Shown one piece after another: positions 18,687 to 26,187 of a stretch of DNA of 49,322 bases; position 1 is the stretch's first letter; each line of letters starts with the position of its first letter. The position numbers were made by a program, and so were the translations under genes. Below the pieces are notes generated by a model that had not been told where the DNA came from, ran no database searches, and worked only from the letters and a program-made list of their open reading frames with translations. The stretch is taken from NCBI GenBank assembly GCA_900320245.1, contig ONRP01000016.1, positions 1 to 49,322 on the forward strand. Reading direction: 5' to 3'. The stretch is from an uncultured Prevotellaceae bacterium. GTDB lineage: Bacteria > Bacteroidota > Bacteroidia > Bacteroidales > Muribaculaceae.

Positions 18687-19480
18687 TTCTTCATCGATTT
18701 TTTGAATTCTTCAGCCTCCTTGGCCTTGGCTTCAAGTTCTGTGAGGGCTCTCCAGGTGTCCATGGCCAGCACCTCTTTCTCCTTGGTGATGTCGCCGCCC
18801 GTGAGGGCACGAATCTGATTGTCCATGATGTTGCGCATGTCGGGAGTGTCGGCCGCATCAGCCCCCGACGGCTTGAAGAAGTGCGGGAACAGGTCGGCGA
18901 ACATCCCCTTGACCTGAGCCCACCATTGCAGCACCATCAACTGTTCCCACTTCTCGAGTTTACGCTTCAGCCCCGGGTAGAGTGTCGTGGCCAGTTGTTG
19001 GATGGCATCTTCGCTTTGGCTCATCATCACGCCCTGGAAGCAGTTCTCAGCAACCAGGTAGGTCGAGAACTTGACGCCGTGCATGTCGGCTGGCAGAGCG
19101 GAGACCCTTGACCAGCCATGAGATATCACCTCATGCAGCCTGACGGGCACAATGCCCGGCGTCGACATCCAGTCAAGTTGCTCGATCATCCACGCCATCG
19201 TCTCCTTTGGGAGGATGAACGATACAGTCGTGTCCTTGCCCTCGCTGATGGCACGCACCTTGACGCGCCAACCATTGACCTCCATAAACGAGAGTTCCAG
19301 GCCAGTGAGGTGCAGCAGTATCGCCAGCCGTGCTTGTGTCGGCTCCGGGTTCCGTTCCATGGCGCGGAATACCATGGCGAGTTCACGCTGCGACAGGTCG
19401 GGCCAACACTCTGGCAGGCCTAAGGATAATTTGTTTTTTTCAGCCGAAAAAGTAGCACGGATCATCTTTTTTGTTCTCAT
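18683..19480 (-). CDS. Hypothetical late-operon protein
   Basis: A 265-residue protein starting MRTKKMIRATFSAEKNKLSL; a second in-frame ATG at 19465 would shorten an otherwise unusually long 41-bp overlap with the upstream gene to 26 bp. It is mixed alpha/beta with a charged coiled-coil C-terminus (ALTELEAKAKEAEEFKKSMK). It has a central aromatic cluster (LMVLQWWAQVKGMFADLFPHFF). I recognise no family. It lies in the structural gene run, so a virion-assembly role is likely but unproven. Confidence 0.55.
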   Translation of the reverse strand: MRTKKMIRATFSAEKNKLSLGLPECWPDLSQRELAMVFRAMERNPEPTQARLAILLHLTGLELSFMEVNGWRVKVRAISEGKDTTVSFILPKETMAWMIEQLDWMSTPGIVPVRLHEVISHGWSRVSALPADMHGVKFSTYLVAENCFQGVMMSQSEDAIQQLATTLYPGLKRKLEKWEQLMVLQWWAQVKGMFADLFPHFFKPSGADAADTPDMRNIMDNQIRALTGGDITKEKEVLAMDTWRALTELEAKAKEAEEFKKSMKK

Positions 19481-20246
19481 AATGGGTGAATGTATTGGCC
19501 TGGTGGGCGCTGCTCACGGCATAGGACTCGAAGGAATCCAGGTGGTCTTCCAGGAACTCGACCAACTTGGCCATGTGGAAACGTGCCTGGCGCATGTCTC
19601 CGGCAAGATGGGCGCCGATAAACACAAGTGCTTTGTGAATGGCCTGGCGCTGCATATTGTCCTCGTTGTGCAGCCTGATGGCGCTGCACAACGCATAGAA
19701 CTGCGAGTCCGATATGTTCTGCATGAGGATTTCTTCGGCAGCGTTGATTTTGGGCCGGAGTTCATTCAGTTTGGAGCGGTGCCCGTCCATGAATCCCAGG
19801 AGCGGGAGTTGTCGGTGTGCGTTCCACACCAGCGAGGAGAAGTGTTTCAACGCCTCGCTTGACGCCCAGTCGGCGTCGCTGCGCAGCGCATCGATGAGGT
19901 CATCCACGGCATCATCGCGGTCATCTTTGACCTGCTTCAGCAGCCGGTTCACGCGGTCCATGGATGCCGGTGCCACGTTCTGGTTGCTCACCACGCCAAA
20001 GCCATTCTCTGTCAGCACCAGGTCAAGGTGCGGGATGGCCAGGGCAAACGCTTCCAGGCAAGCCACGCGGAGGCACAGCCGACCAATGGGTGTGTCATCC
20101 ACCAGGCTATCGTAACACGAGCCCATGATGGTCATCACTAACTTCTCGCCCTGCTCGACGTAGGCCTCGATGCGGTCGAAGAGCACGTCATCGGGCATGA
20201 CTGCCGACGGGCAGTATCGCTCAAAAATGTCTCGGGTAATAGTCAT
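19440..20246 (-). CDS. Hypothetical phage structural protein
   Basis: A 268-residue largely helical protein (MTITRDIFERYCPSAVMPDD). The opening phrase and length resemble proteins that accompany the portal gene in Bacteroides prophages (DUF6712-like), though I cannot confirm this. Features are an acidic helix with DDRDDAVDDLIDALRSD and a long helical C-terminal half with many histidines. It starts 4 bp inside the end of the candidate portal gene (ATGA overlap), so it is translationally coupled to it and is a candidate neck or head-completion factor. Confidence 0.5.
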   Translation of the reverse strand: MTITRDIFERYCPSAVMPDDVLFDRIEAYVEQGEKLVMTIMGSCYDSLVDDTPIGRLCLRVACLEAFALAIPHLDLVLTENGFGVVSNQNVAPASMDRVNRLLKQVKDDRDDAVDDLIDALRSDADWASSEALKHFSSLVWNAHRQLPLLGFMDGHRSKLNELRPKINAAEEILMQNISDSQFYALCSAIRLHNEDNMQRQAIHKALVFIGAHLAGDMRQARFHMAKLVEFLEDHLDSFESYAVSSAHQANTFTHYENKKDDPCYFFG

Positions 20247-21616
20247 GAGTTCTGGGTGTTATTGAGTGAAACTTGTTTGGCATCGGTGTGCTGGTCGAGC
20301 GTGGTAAGCATCATGAGAGGCACGTCAGGCTCCACCTTGTCGCTCCAGCCATTGTAGTAGATGATGGTCTGATGCACCTTGAGCATCAGGTCATGCCAGG
20401 ACTTCTCGAGCGATTGTTTGAGCGTGAACAGTTCACGCTTATCGCTGCCCGAGTTGTTCGACTGGCTCTTGCCGGGCGTAGCACCCACCAGGTTCGGATG
20501 GATGTTGTCGCCGTAGCAGGTCATGTTGGCGGCCTCCTGGATATCCTCGCTCCAGTCACCACCCTCCTTGCCGGCATCGATGGTGTTGATGCGCACCATG
20601 CGGTTCTCATGCCCGTTCGGGTCGATGTAGTAACCAGTGATCCAGACCTTGCCGCTGTTCTCGATGCCAGCCACAAAGTTCTTGATGTTCTCTTTTTCCT
20701 TCTTGATGCGCTCAGCGATCTGCTTCGGGTCGCTGATGTTCTCCTCTTCACAGATGTTGTACCAGTAGTCCTTGTGGACTTCGACCTGGTACTTGACCGA
20801 GGCATGGTTCTTGAGTTTCGCCTTCTTGCCGATGCCGATGAGGCGCTTGATGTCGAACCAGTCGCCCCGGAAGATGGCCGTGTAATACGGCACAGGGTAG
20901 TACTGCAGCCCCGGAGTCGGGTATCGGCACAGGATGGCGAACTTGCGAGACTTGGTGCGCACCTGACGCTTGCCGTCGCTGCCAGGGGCACGCCCCATGA
21001 GCACCTCGAGGTGCCCGAGGGGGTTCTTCTCATCCAGCAGCATGATGGACTCGATGTCTGTCTTCTTGGCCGGATGCTTGCGCCAGTTGGCATAGAAGAT
21101 GTGGTTGATGCGGCCACGATTGTCGGCCTTCTCGAACCGGCAGTAGCACGACTCTTTGTGGCGCACCTGTACAATCTTCTTGCCGTCCTTAGACAGGATG
21201 ATCACGGCGACCGAGAAGAAGAAATACTTCATGTCGGTAGCCTGTTCCAGGAAGAACTCAGGCAGCGAGTTGTCCAGCATCCATCGCTTGATTTCGGTGT
21301 CGCGTGTCGGGCATCCAGTCTCGATGTCGTTGTATCGGAGGCCGTCGCCATAGCAGGTCAGCACGTTGAAGAACTTGTTCTGGCTCATAATCTCATCCTT
21401 GCCGATGAGGTGGATCAGGTGGAACGGAAGCAAGTCATCGAACCCGAAGGGGATGTACTTGACATTCTCGCTGAAGGGGAGGGGCTTTGCGGCAGGGATG
21501 CCATCCTCATCGAAGATGTCAGCGCTGCTGTCCATCTCACTCATCTCGACAGCCACTTTGCTGCCCTCGATGCGAAAGACTTCGCCCTTGGGGAATGGGA
21601 AAGTTGATTTATCCAT
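20243..21616 (-). CDS. Phage portal protein candidate
   Basis: A 456-residue protein from the ATG at 21616 (MDKSTFPFPKGEVFRIEG), placed 1 bp after the stop of the preceding small gene. The middle part has portal-like features: an N-terminal 'fg..d.lPf.li.ligkd' segment (FGFDDLLPFHLIHLIGKDEI), a LTCYGDGLRYNDIE stretch, and repeated aromatic-rich strands (YPTPGLQYYPVPYYTAIFRG). A long coiled helix (SDPKQIAERIKKEKENIKNF) precedes a C-terminal helical part (TLKQSLEKSWHDLMLKVHQT). Size and the position of the gene near neck genes support a dodecameric portal through which DNA passes. No other gene in the prophage is a better candidate. Assignment is moderately secure. Confidence 0.55.
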   Translation of the reverse strand: MDKSTFPFPKGEVFRIEGSKVAVEMSEMDSSADIFDEDGIPAAKPLPFSENVKYIPFGFDDLLPFHLIHLIGKDEIMSQNKFFNVLTCYGDGLRYNDIETGCPTRDTEIKRWMLDNSLPEFFLEQATDMKYFFFSVAVIILSKDGKKIVQVRHKESCYCRFEKADNRGRINHIFYANWRKHPAKKTDIESIMLLDEKNPLGHLEVLMGRAPGSDGKRQVRTKSRKFAILCRYPTPGLQYYPVPYYTAIFRGDWFDIKRLIGIGKKAKLKNHASVKYQVEVHKDYWYNICEEENISDPKQIAERIKKEKENIKNFVAGIENSGKVWITGYYIDPNGHENRMVRINTIDAGKEGGDWSEDIQEAANMTCYGDNIHPNLVGATPGKSQSNNSGSDKRELFTLKQSLEKSWHDLMLKVHQTIIYYNGWSDKVEPDVPLMMLTTLDQHTDAKQVSLNNTQNS

Positions 21617-21617
21617 G

Positions 21618-21878
21618 TTACAGATAGATTGTGTTGTTATTGATTTCAAAAAGAGTCACATCACGGAACTCACGGATGAGGCCGCTCTTGGGAAGCCTCA
21701 CGCGGTGGGTGCCCCGTCGCCAGTGGCCACCGATACAGACGGCGCCCTTGTACTCCAGGATGTCACCCGTGTCGAGTTTCCACAGCCTGAGGTTCACCGG
21801 CTGTCCACTCTCCAGGAGCGTGATGGCATCCTTGATGTGGAGCACACCTTTATTCGAATGTTTCGTCGAACGTGTCAT
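21618..21878 (-). CDS. Small hypothetical phage protein
   Basis: An 86-residue protein (MTRSTKHSNKGVLHIKDAIT). It has a compact beta-like body with GQPVNLRLWKLDTGDILEYKG and HWRRGTHRVRLPKSGLIREF, the latter rich in arginine. No membrane segment or known motif was seen. It overlaps the upstream gene by 29 bp and ends 1 bp before the candidate portal start, a tight arrangement that supports real translation. In Bacteroidetes phages a gene of this size often sits immediately before the portal; function unknown. Confidence 0.6.
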   Translation of the reverse strand: MTRSTKHSNKGVLHIKDAITLLESGQPVNLRLWKLDTGDILEYKGAVCIGGHWRRGTHRVRLPKSGLIREFRDVTLFEINNNTIYL

Positions 21879-22860
21879 CGAAGATTCTGGGAGTTACAGG
21901 CACATGCATCATCGTGCGCAACGAAGCGCGGTGCCAGGTGAATGTAATAGACGGGATATGGGCGTCATCATCGGTATACTTGACCTCTTGTCCAGAGATC
22001 ACCACCGGATCCGTTGCTGCGCCGTCCTCCAGCAGCACGATGTCGGTGGACCGGGCCAAGGAGCAGAACAGTTGCACCTCACCGGGCCTGAGTGGCCCCG
22101 TGAAGGACTTGGTGTTCTCTTGTTCCTGGACGCGTAGTGGGCGCTGTATGCCACCCACCTGGACAAACTCACGGGTGATGTCAGGAGTCACCTCGTTCAT
22201 GCCCTCGAAATAGCACGGTTCCCATGCCCCGAAGTCATTACGCATGAGCATAGCGCATCTGGCCGTCGCTGTCGGCGACACACGAAAGGACATAGAGCGG
22301 TCACCGGCACGAACGACATAAAACACCAGCGTGCCCAGGGAGTCGTTGACCAGTAGCGACGGTGAGCACTCCACCTCGTGGAGTCCGGCGGCCAGACCCG
22401 TCTCGAGTGAGACATTGTCGGTGTGGATAACATCCGAGTCATCCACATAGGTACATGCAGCAGTCACGTCGGTGGCAGCAGAACACAGCAGCGTCACCAT
22501 CTCACGGCGCTGCAGTGTCGTGTCACGGGTAAATGTCACCGGCGAGAGAAAGTGCCCAGCAATGAAGTCGGCACCCGTCTGGCTGATTGCCACCCTCGAC
22601 TGGACGATGTGGAAGGTGGTGCTGTTGTTGTTGACCGTGAAGGTGAAGTCGGCCATCACGCCCTCGATGAGCGGCGAGAGCAGCCTGTCCAGGTCATAGA
22701 CCCTGACCACACCATCGACGGGAGTATAACTACAGGATATCACCGTCGCACTTGATGCGTCGGTGATGACCAACTGCAAGGTTGACTGAGCGCTGAACTC
22801 GACCAGGTCCAGTTCGCTCACGAGCAGATAGGGAGACGATATGTCGGCATAAGTAATCAT
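21850..22860 (-). CDS. Hypothetical beta-rich virion protein, first gene of the late operon
   Basis: A 336-residue protein (MITYADISSPYLLVSELDLV) with alternating beta-strand character throughout and no charged coiled regions or membrane segments. It is the first gene after the operator-bearing promoter at 22982-23023, so it heads the run down to 11195. The segment FVQVGGIQRPLRVQEQENTK and the repeated 'TFTWHRAS' style strands suggest a tail or baseplate component. I do not recognise the family. Confidence 0.6.
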   Translation of the reverse strand: MITYADISSPYLLVSELDLVEFSAQSTLQLVITDASSATVISCSYTPVDGVVRVYDLDRLLSPLIEGVMADFTFTVNNNSTTFHIVQSRVAISQTGADFIAGHFLSPVTFTRDTTLQRREMVTLLCSAATDVTAACTYVDDSDVIHTDNVSLETGLAAGLHEVECSPSLLVNDSLGTLVFYVVRAGDRSMSFRVSPTATARCAMLMRNDFGAWEPCYFEGMNEVTPDITREFVQVGGIQRPLRVQEQENTKSFTGPLRPGEVQLFCSLARSTDIVLLEDGAATDPVVISGQEVKYTDDDAHIPSITFTWHRASLRTMMHVPVTPRIFDDTFDETFE

Positions 22861-22981
22861 GATGCGAAGTTATGATGATGCAGGGCGACTTGAAAAGACA
22901 AGGCGGGCCAACACACGTGCCAGCCCGCCACCATTTTTAATATTAACCCTAATTCCCAAAGATATATGGTAGAAAACAGCA

Positions 22982-23023
22982 CAAAGTTATAATATATTTT
23001 TGATAAACCATCAATATATTATA
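22982..23023 (-). promoter_or_regulatory. Late-operon promoter overlapped by an AT-rich operator-like palindrome
   Basis: TAACTTTG (-7, minus strand 22989-22982) and a TTG at 23014-23012 form the promoter. TATAATATATT (22988-22998) and AATATATTATA (23013-23023) form an 11-bp perfect inverted repeat across it. An inner TTGAT/ATCAA pair lies at 23000-23014. Related palindromes occur at 26880-26903 and 46818-46844. The remaining leader to 22860 holds a GGCGGGC/GCCCGCC hairpin. Confidence 0.65.
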
Positions 23024-23030
23024 GTTTTTT

Positions 23031-23067
23031 AAAAAAGTGCCGAATGGAAAAGGCATCCATCCGGCAC
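23031..23067 (-). terminator. Intrinsic terminator of the small-gene cassette
   Basis: On the minus strand GTGCCGGATGG pairs with CCATTCGGCAC (23067-23057 with 23047-23037, one mismatch), followed by TTTTTT at 23036-23031. Confidence 0.85.
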
Positions 23068-23092
23068 ACTGAGGAATGTAAAAAAAATGTGC

Positions 23093-23374
23093 TTAGTCGG
23101 TCATTATCATGGCCCATGCCGGGTGAGTAGCGGCAACGCTCACTTCATAGCCCAGGCGCCACATGGTGGTAGAGATGAGATTCAGGTCGATGTTCATGAG
23201 TTCAGACATGGTGCTCTGGATCTCGGCTGATGTGATATATTCTACCATTGCCTCACCGTCCTGAGCCGGGCGCCAATGTTTCAGCCATTGCAACAGCGGC
23301 ATCAGTTCTTCTGCATAGTCACCAGCCTTCACGGCCTCGATGTTCTCGTATAATATTTCAAGATAATTATTCAT
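23093..23374 (-). CDS. Small hypothetical protein of SD-preceded cassette
   Basis: A 93-residue protein (MNNYLEILYENIEAVKAGDY), mostly helical, with a tryptophan-rich middle (QWLKHWRPAQDG). No family was recognised. It is the last gene of a five-gene cassette (24713-23093) whose members overlap or abut. GGAGG lies 8 bp upstream of its ATG, inside the end of the previous gene. The cassette ends at the intrinsic terminator at 23031-23067. Confidence 0.65.
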   Translation of the reverse strand: MNNYLEILYENIEAVKAGDYAEELMPLLQWLKHWRPAQDGEAMVEYITSAEIQSTMSELMNIDLNLISTTMWRLGYEVSVAATHPAWAMIMTD

Positions 23375-23651
23375 AGTGCAAGCCTCCTTTCTTTATTGTT
23401 GTCATTCCATTGTAGTCCTCGTTGATGGTCCAGTAGTCGCCGTCCCAATTATGGAAGCGTCGGTTGCCCAAGAAGCGTCCCAGGTAGTCCCATTTGTTCA
23501 TCGGTTCGTTGAATGCCTGGACCAGCAGGGCATGGTTCTGACTGGTGGCCATATTGTCTCCCATGCGCCGGATCTCCATGAAGGTGCAGACGGTGTCGGC
23601 GACAACCTTTCGCCCGTTCATCAGTTGGAAATGATATCGCTTGGTGCTCAT
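23367..23651 (-). CDS. Small hypothetical protein of SD-preceded cassette
   Basis: A 94-residue protein (MSTKRYHFQLMNGRKVVADT) with a beta-rich N-terminus and an aromatic C-terminus (NRRFHNWDGDYWTINEDYNG). No known motif. GGAGG lies 6 bp upstream of the ATG, and the gene overlaps the next one by 8 bp. Its own C-terminal Lys-Gly-Gly codons lie by the SD site for the next gene, a pattern repeated through the cassette. Function unknown. Confidence 0.62.
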   Translation of the reverse strand: MSTKRYHFQLMNGRKVVADTVCTFMEIRRMGDNMATSQNHALLVQAFNEPMNKWDYLGRFLGNRRFHNWDGDYWTINEDYNGMTTIKKGGLHYE

Positions 23652-23938
23652 TGCGCACCTCCTTCCTCATCTGGAACGAGCAGAATCAAGTCATTACCGG
23701 TTGTCACATTATCCCTCAAGTCACGCTTGCCTTTGAGTGACCACTGCATGGCCACCTCCTGGTCTCCAACTTCAACGAGGCCCACAACGGGAAAGTCACC
23801 CTTGGCATTGAAGATTAGAGGTCTCACTTTGCGGAATTCCAATGTCCTTATTTCTCCCTTGATTACCTCGTGCTTGATGTGCCGGGCCATCTTGACATTA
23901 AAGGGGATTTCAGTTAACGGCTTTTCAAACATACTCAT
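23648..23938 (-). CDS. Small hypothetical protein of SD-preceded cassette
   Basis: A 96-residue basic protein (MSMFEKPLTEIPFNVKMARH). The start at 23938 is supported by GGAGG 9 bp upstream; a second ATG two codons in is possible. The middle (GEIRTLEFRKVRPLIFNAKG) looks like a small beta domain, and the end (LVPDEEGGAQ) encodes the SD of the next gene in its GAG GGA GGT codons. ATGA overlap with that gene. No function recognised. Confidence 0.62.
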   Translation of the reverse strand: MSMFEKPLTEIPFNVKMARHIKHEVIKGEIRTLEFRKVRPLIFNAKGDFPVVGLVEVGDQEVAMQWSLKGKRDLRDNVTTGNDLILLVPDEEGGAQ

Positions 23939-24462
23939 ACGGCCTCACCTCCTTCCTCGCTCTCGCGCTGCTGGCGGTTCTGCTCCACATGCTGCAGGTA
24001 GGCGTCGTGCAGCCGCTCGGCCTCGTTGATGTAGTGCTTGTTGATGGCACGGCGCTCCTCGGCGATTTCCTTACAGCGGTTGTTGTACTTGGCCTCAGCG
24101 CCGTTCAGGGCGGCATATCTCCGGCCGTCGATGCCGATGAGTTCCACCTGCAGGTTGTTGATTCTCATGGTAAAGTCATCGAGGTCACCCATGCCTGTGG
24201 TGTCGGCATCGATGCTCAAGGCGTGGCGCAGGTTGGCACGCTGGTCACGCAGGCACTCAATCTGCGTCTTGAGGTTCAGCCGTCGCAGTTCAAAATCCTC
24301 CTTGATGCGGATGCGCTCCATGTTGTAGGCGTTCTTCAGCACCTTGAAGCGCTCGTTGAGTTCCTGGAGGTCGTCCTCCTTGGCTTGGCGCAGGCGGCGC
24401 AGGTCGGCGGCATACTTGGCCTCTACCTGCTGGGCACGGCGTTGGCGGGCGGTGTCAATCAT
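23935..24462 (-). CDS. Coiled-coil protein of SD-preceded cassette
   Basis: A 175-residue protein predicted to be almost wholly coiled coil (ADLRRLRQAKEDDLQELNER, EDFELRRLNLKTQIECLRDQ, and EERRAINKHYINEAERLHDA). A short break around SIDADTTGMGDLDDFTMR separates the two halves, suggesting a helical hairpin. No membrane segment. GGAGG sits 9 bp before the ATG at 24462, within the end of the preceding membrane-protein gene, and the genes overlap by 4 bp. Pairing with a small two-helix membrane protein upstream suggests a membrane-associated complex; that is inference. Confidence 0.65.
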   Translation of the reverse strand: MIDTARQRRAQQVEAKYAADLRRLRQAKEDDLQELNERFKVLKNAYNMERIRIKEDFELRRLNLKTQIECLRDQRANLRHALSIDADTTGMGDLDDFTMRINNLQVELIGIDGRRYAALNGAEAKYNNRCKEIAEERRAINKHYINEAERLHDAYLQHVEQNRQQRESEEGGEAV

Positions 24463-24713
24463 AACTGGTCACCTCCTTTCGCGATATCGATGGCGGACAT
24501 GATGGCAAAGTGGCCCACCCAGGCGACCGTTGCAAAAACGGCAACAGTCCCATGCTGCCCCGTGATGAGCCAGGACAAGAGGCTCACCAGGGCGACAGCC
24601 GCCAGCAGCGTGTTGACTTTGACGGTTAAAAACTTCAGCACGATGTGACCCAGTGCTGTGGCCAGGGCTTCATAGCCCTCACTCTCCCGGTTGATTTGAA
24701 TGGTGTTGTTCAT
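24459..24713 (-). CDS. Small membrane protein heading the cassette
   Basis: An 84-residue protein read from the ATG at 24713 (MNNTIQINRESEGYEALATA), with two hydrophobic segments (VNTLLAAVALVSLLSWLI and VAVFATVAWVGHFAIMSAID). A longer reading frame would run through the leader hairpin and is rejected. The ATG lies 1 nt after a 19-bp inverted repeat (24715-24784) and has no GGAGG, unlike the genes after it, so translation may depend on the state of that hairpin. Holin-like size and topology are possible, but a holin-like gene already lies at 14143-14433. Function unknown. Confidence 0.6.
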   Translation of the reverse strand: MNNTIQINRESEGYEALATALGHIVLKFLTVKVNTLLAAVALVSLLSWLITGQHGTVAVFATVAWVGHFAIMSAIDIAKGGDQL

Positions 24714-24714
24714 A

Positions 24715-24784
24715 ACACAGTTGATTACAGCAATAGGCAGTATATAAAAACGGCTGCCTGTTCCGTTGCTGTAATCAACTGTGT
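24715..24784 (-). promoter_or_regulatory. Leader hairpin with 19-bp perfect inverted repeat adjoining the start codon
   Basis: ACACAGTTGATTACAGCAA and its exact complement occupy 24766-24784 and 24715-24733. A nested AGGCAG/CTGCCT stem lies at 24735-24759. A third copy of the TGCTGTAATCAAC segment is upstream at 24910-24922, near the expected transcript start. The middle segment could therefore pair with either flank, as in attenuators. Confidence 0.65.
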
Positions 24785-25116
24785 CATCTCCGGAGAGCGC
24801 CAACTATGATTCGGAAAGGCAGCCTTCTATCGGCTATATTTCGGGCATAAAAATAGCCCGAAGCAATTTCGAGCGGATAACCGACGCTCAGGCGGCGATG
24901 ACAAACATCGTTGATTACAGCACCGCAAAATTAAGTTCTAATTTTGAACTGACAAAATTTAGAGCCAAAAAACGCCAGAAAATTACCGAAATATGTTTTA
25001 CAACATAAAAATCGGCAGAAAATTCCGTGAAATTCCGCCGATTTTCCGCGAGTTTCCCGCGAAAACCGCTTTAACTGGCTTCTGGTGGCAAAAAAACTTA
25101 GCATTTCTTTCTTTGC
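24785..25116 (-). promoter_or_regulatory. Long leader and promoter region of the small-gene cassette
   Basis: TAATTTTG (minus strand 24933-24926) matches the TAnnTTTG -7 element. The transcript start predicted from it falls at about 24920, giving a leader of about 200 nt. Inside it are a CGGGC-(N)-GCCCG hairpin at about 24842-24858 and a GGCAGCC segment near 24818. AAATCGGC/GCCGATTT pairs at about 25010-25046. No gene is evident here. Confidence 0.45.
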
Positions 25117-25150
25117 AAAAAGAAAGTGACTGATTTACAGCCACTTCTTT
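25117..25150 (-). terminator. Terminator after the lipoprotein gene
   Basis: On the minus strand an imperfect AAAGAAGTGGCTG / CAGTCACTTTCTTT hairpin is followed by TTTTT (25121-25117). A second hairpin, AAATTAAGC/GCTTAATTT, at 25171-25200 spans the stop codon. Confidence 0.6.
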
Positions 25151-25193
25151 CTTTTCGTGATTTTCTCTGCAAATTAAGCCGGTTGAAACCTGC

Positions 25194-25853
25194 TTAATTT
25201 ATCTTTGAGATAGACTCACTATTATCATAATCAAACAAGTTATTGCCTTGTAAAGCGGCGTATTCGGAACCACGTTCTGTTTTATTCACTTCATGAAAAA
25301 AAGCAGAACCGAAAAGAGGCTTTATTTCCTTGGCCACCGCTTTCAGTTTCGAGTGAGACAACCTTTTTGGAGTAGACAACCTGATGTAATTTTGGGTTTC
25401 TTCGACCACTGTAAACATGACACCAGCAAAACGCACTTGCCTAGGTTCGAGATTTACTTCTGTAACTGGATCATCGGGTTTATATATTTCTTGCTTGCCT
25501 GTGGCCGTATTCTCAATTATAAGCTCAGTGAATTCCCAGTTATATATATTTGTGGCATCGCCACCCTTATGCTGGATAAACATTTTATAAACAAACTCTT
25601 CCTCATCTGAGCCATATCTTGTTGAAGTAAATTTCTGAAGGACTTTGAACTTACCTGGTATTGATGTTTCCTCACCTTTAATATCAGGGATAAAGTTACA
25701 TTCACCAAGGAATTTCAATTTAACAATTGCTTGCGCCGCTACAGCAGCACGCTCCAGTGTCGGTTGATCATCCGGCACATTGTTTTCTGAAGTACCGACG
25801 CACCCGATCAAGCCCCATAGGGCTAATAATAAAAACAAGTCTTTGATTCTCAT
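25194..25853 (-). CDS. Phage-encoded lipoprotein (moron candidate)
   Basis: A 219-residue protein with a lipoprotein signal peptide: MRIKDLFLLLALWGLIGC, the lipobox cysteine being residue 18. The mature part (VGTSENNVPDDQPTLERAAV onward) is beta-rich with no motif I know. The gene is more AT-rich than its phage neighbours, and it has its own promoter (TATCTTTG at 25892-25885) and its own terminator. It interrupts the phage structural run. These are features of a moron, an accessory gene expressed from the prophage, possibly altering the cell surface or excluding other phages. That role is inference. Confidence 0.7.
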   Translation of the reverse strand: MRIKDLFLLLALWGLIGCVGTSENNVPDDQPTLERAAVAAQAIVKLKFLGECNFIPDIKGEETSIPGKFKVLQKFTSTRYGSDEEEFVYKMFIQHKGGDATNIYNWEFTELIIENTATGKQEIYKPDDPVTEVNLEPRQVRFAGVMFTVVEETQNYIRLSTPKRLSHSKLKAVAKEIKPLFGSAFFHEVNKTERGSEYAALQGNNLFDYDNSESISKIN

Positions 25854-25884
25854 ATTTCTTACAATTCAATAAAGTTACACACCG

Positions 25885-25892
25885 CAAAGATA
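25885..25892 (-). promoter_or_regulatory. Promoter -7 element of the lipoprotein gene
   Basis: TATCTTTG (minus strand), 32 bp upstream of the ATG at 25853 and directly downstream of the terminator at 25895-25927. Confidence 0.6.
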
Positions 25893-25894
25893 AT

Positions 25895-25927
25895 AAAAAA
25901 TCCCGCAGGAGGTCAACCCTGTGGGAT
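25895..25927 (-). terminator. Intrinsic terminator after the 79-aa gene
   Basis: ATCCCACAGG pairs with CCTGCGGGAT (25927-25918 with 25909-25900, one A-C mismatch), followed by TTTTTT on the minus strand. Confidence 0.8.
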
Positions 25928-25947
25928 TTATCAAGCGAAGCGGGGTT

Positions 25948-26187
25948 CTACAGTTGCTTGTAGATGTTGATGTAGTCAATCGACGTGCAGCCAGACAGCC
26001 GCTCTGCCAGCACTGATGCCTCGGTGAAGTTGTGGGCTTCGACCTCGAAGCGCTCAACGTCGCCGTCAAGAGAGGTCACCTCAATGAGAAAGGTATTGAG
26101 CGCGTGAGAGCGGCGACCTTTAAAAGCGCTGGAGCCAGCCGCGTTGGCGGGCGAACAAAGGAATGATGTGTTGATAGGATGTGTCAT
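25948..26187 (-). CDS. Small hypothetical phage protein
   Basis: A 79-residue protein (MTHPINTSFLCSPANAAGSS), with a core of LNTFLIEVTSLDGDVERFEV and a C-terminal helix ending INIYKQL. The fold suggests a small alpha/beta protein; no family was recognised. Its upstream region (26188-26375) is related to that of the PRTase-like gene (27539-27722): both share TTGATYAC about 32 bp before the ATG and the same folded element, so the two genes are probably controlled alike. It ends at its own terminator. Confidence 0.6.
   Translation of the reverse strand: MTHPINTSFLCSPANAAGSSAFKGRRSHALNTFLIEVTSLDGDVERFEVEAHNFTEASVLAERLSGCTSIDYINIYKQL

Noticed and set aside
20273-21607. Plus-strand 444-codon frame opposite the candidate portal gene
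   Set aside because: Leucine/valine/arginine-rich antisense shadow; the minus frame has proper overlaps with both neighbours.
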